NCBI GenBank assembly: GCA_021799325.1
Contig: JAJZAS010000127.1
Span: forward strand, 1 to 5,597
DNA: 5,597 nucleotides
Source of the DNA: Bacillota bacterium
Lineage (GTDB): Bacteria; Bacillota; Bacilli; Alicyclobacillales; SLC66
Direction of reading: 5' to 3'
Positions within the stretch are counted from its first letter, which is position 1. Each line of letters opens with the position of its first letter. The position numbers and the translations under genes are program-made. Below, one piece after another: positions 5,124-5,597 of the stretch. The notes beneath the pieces are model-generated. The model made no database searches and was not told the origin of the DNA. It was given only the letters and a program-made list of their open reading frames with translations.

Positions 5124-5597
5124 ATGTCATCCGTCTATGTTGGCATTGACACGAGCAATTACACCACATCGATCTGCGCCATTGATGAATCCGGCGCAGT
5201 TTTCTATGAAGATCGTCGTCTGCTGCAGGTTCCGAAGGGCAAAAACGGATTACAGCAGTCTGCGGCGCTTTTTCAGCATTTGACGCGCTTGCCAGACAGA
5301 CTTGATGTACTTCAAGATGCGCTCTCGGGAAGAGCCATCAAGGCAGTAGGAGTATCAAGCAAACCGCGTCCTCGGCCAGGTTCTTATATGCCTGTATTTT
5401 TGCCTGGACTGCTTGCGGCAAAGGGGATCGCTGCGGGGGCCAATGTGAGTGTCTGGGAAACCACCCATCAAGAAGGCCACATTGCAGCGGCGGAGGCTAC
5501 TGCCGATTTTGTTAGCGAAGGGGACCGGCCATTTTTGGTGTATCACTTGTCTGGTGGCACCACCGATTTATTATGGGTGAAAAAAAACGGCAATGGA
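5124..5597 (+). CDS. TsaD/Kae1-like protein (O-sialoglycoprotein endopeptidase-like paralog), 3' end outside the window
   Basis: This is an open frame to the window edge, first 158 residues only. The start MSSVYVGIDTSNYTTS (1-16) is an ASKHA ATPase phosphate-binding segment as in TsaD. GLQQSAALFQHLTRLP (42-57), SSKPRPRPGSYMPVF (78-92) and the metal-binding HQEGH (115-119) follow, then SGGTTDLL (143-150). True TsaD has SGGHTQL at this last position; here the histidine is threonine. With the GSYMPVF motif this points to a Firmicutes TsaD paralog rather than the tRNA threonylcarbamoyladenosine enzyme. The old endopeptidase name is misleading. No Shine-Dalgarno is visible. ATG 5124, GTG 5121 and GTG 5115 are all in frame; the last overlaps the nusB stop as GTGA, so translation is probably coupled to nusB. 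In Bacillus subtilis folD occupies this place. The function of the paralog is unknown. Confidence 0.85.
   Translation, partial: MSSVYVGIDTSNYTTSICAIDESGAVFYEDRRLLQVPKGKNGLQQSAALFQHLTRLPDRLDVLQDALSGRAIKAVGVSSKPRPRPGSYMPVFLPGLLAAKGIAAGANVSVWETTHQEGHIAAAEATADFVSEGDRPFLVYHLSGGTTDLLWVKKNGNG

Noticed and set aside
5355..5546. Minus-strand open frame opposite the TsaD-like gene
   Set aside because: The plus strand here encodes the conserved GSYMPVF and HQEGH motifs in an uninterrupted frame, so the minus-strand frame is a by-product.

Overview
The window is a chromosomal housekeeping and sporulation locus from an endospore-forming member of the Firmicutes (Bacillota). The order spoIIIAF-AG-AH / accB-accC / yqhY / nusB matches the classic Bacillus arrangement. 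Strong purine-rich Shine-Dalgarno sites with TTG and GTG starts fit the same phylum. The extra amaP and DUF2273 genes, the TsaD-like gene in place of folD, and the balanced base composition point away from Bacillus subtilis itself. An Alicyclobacillaceae-like or related lineage is plausible, but this is inference and was not tested.

Layout: every gene is on the + strand. Positions 2-145 hold the last 47 codons of spoIIIAF, followed by spoIIIAG (162-773) and spoIIIAH (800-1390). These encode parts of the SpoIIIA-SpoIIQ channel between mother cell and forespore. An intrinsic terminator (1429-1456) ends this operon. Only a few bases after its T-tract lies an extended -10 promoter (1458-1466) for accB (1501-2004) and accC (2016-3356), the biotin carrier and biotin carboxylase of acetyl-CoA carboxylase. 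A 70-base gap follows, with a TATAAT promoter, a sigma-B-like pair of hexamers and a small inverted repeat. After it come yqhY (3427-3837, Asp23/Gls24 family), amaP (3878-4396, membrane anchor), a small DUF2273 membrane protein (4418-4648), nusB (4672-5118), and the 5' part of a TsaD/Kae1-like gene that runs off the window end.

How the genes fit together: the first block serves sporulation, the second makes malonyl-CoA for fatty acid synthesis. The third couples an Asp23-family protein, known in B. subtilis to affect acetyl-CoA carboxylase, to two small membrane proteins. The main idea worth testing is that YqhY is recruited to the membrane by AmaP and DUF2273 in this organism. The C-terminal domain of AmaP itself resembles YqhY. 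The TsaD-like gene directly after nusB is a conserved paralog of unknown function. I saw no mobile elements, CRISPR arrays, rRNA or tRNA genes, and no completely novel system. Most of the locus is a recognisable conserved region.
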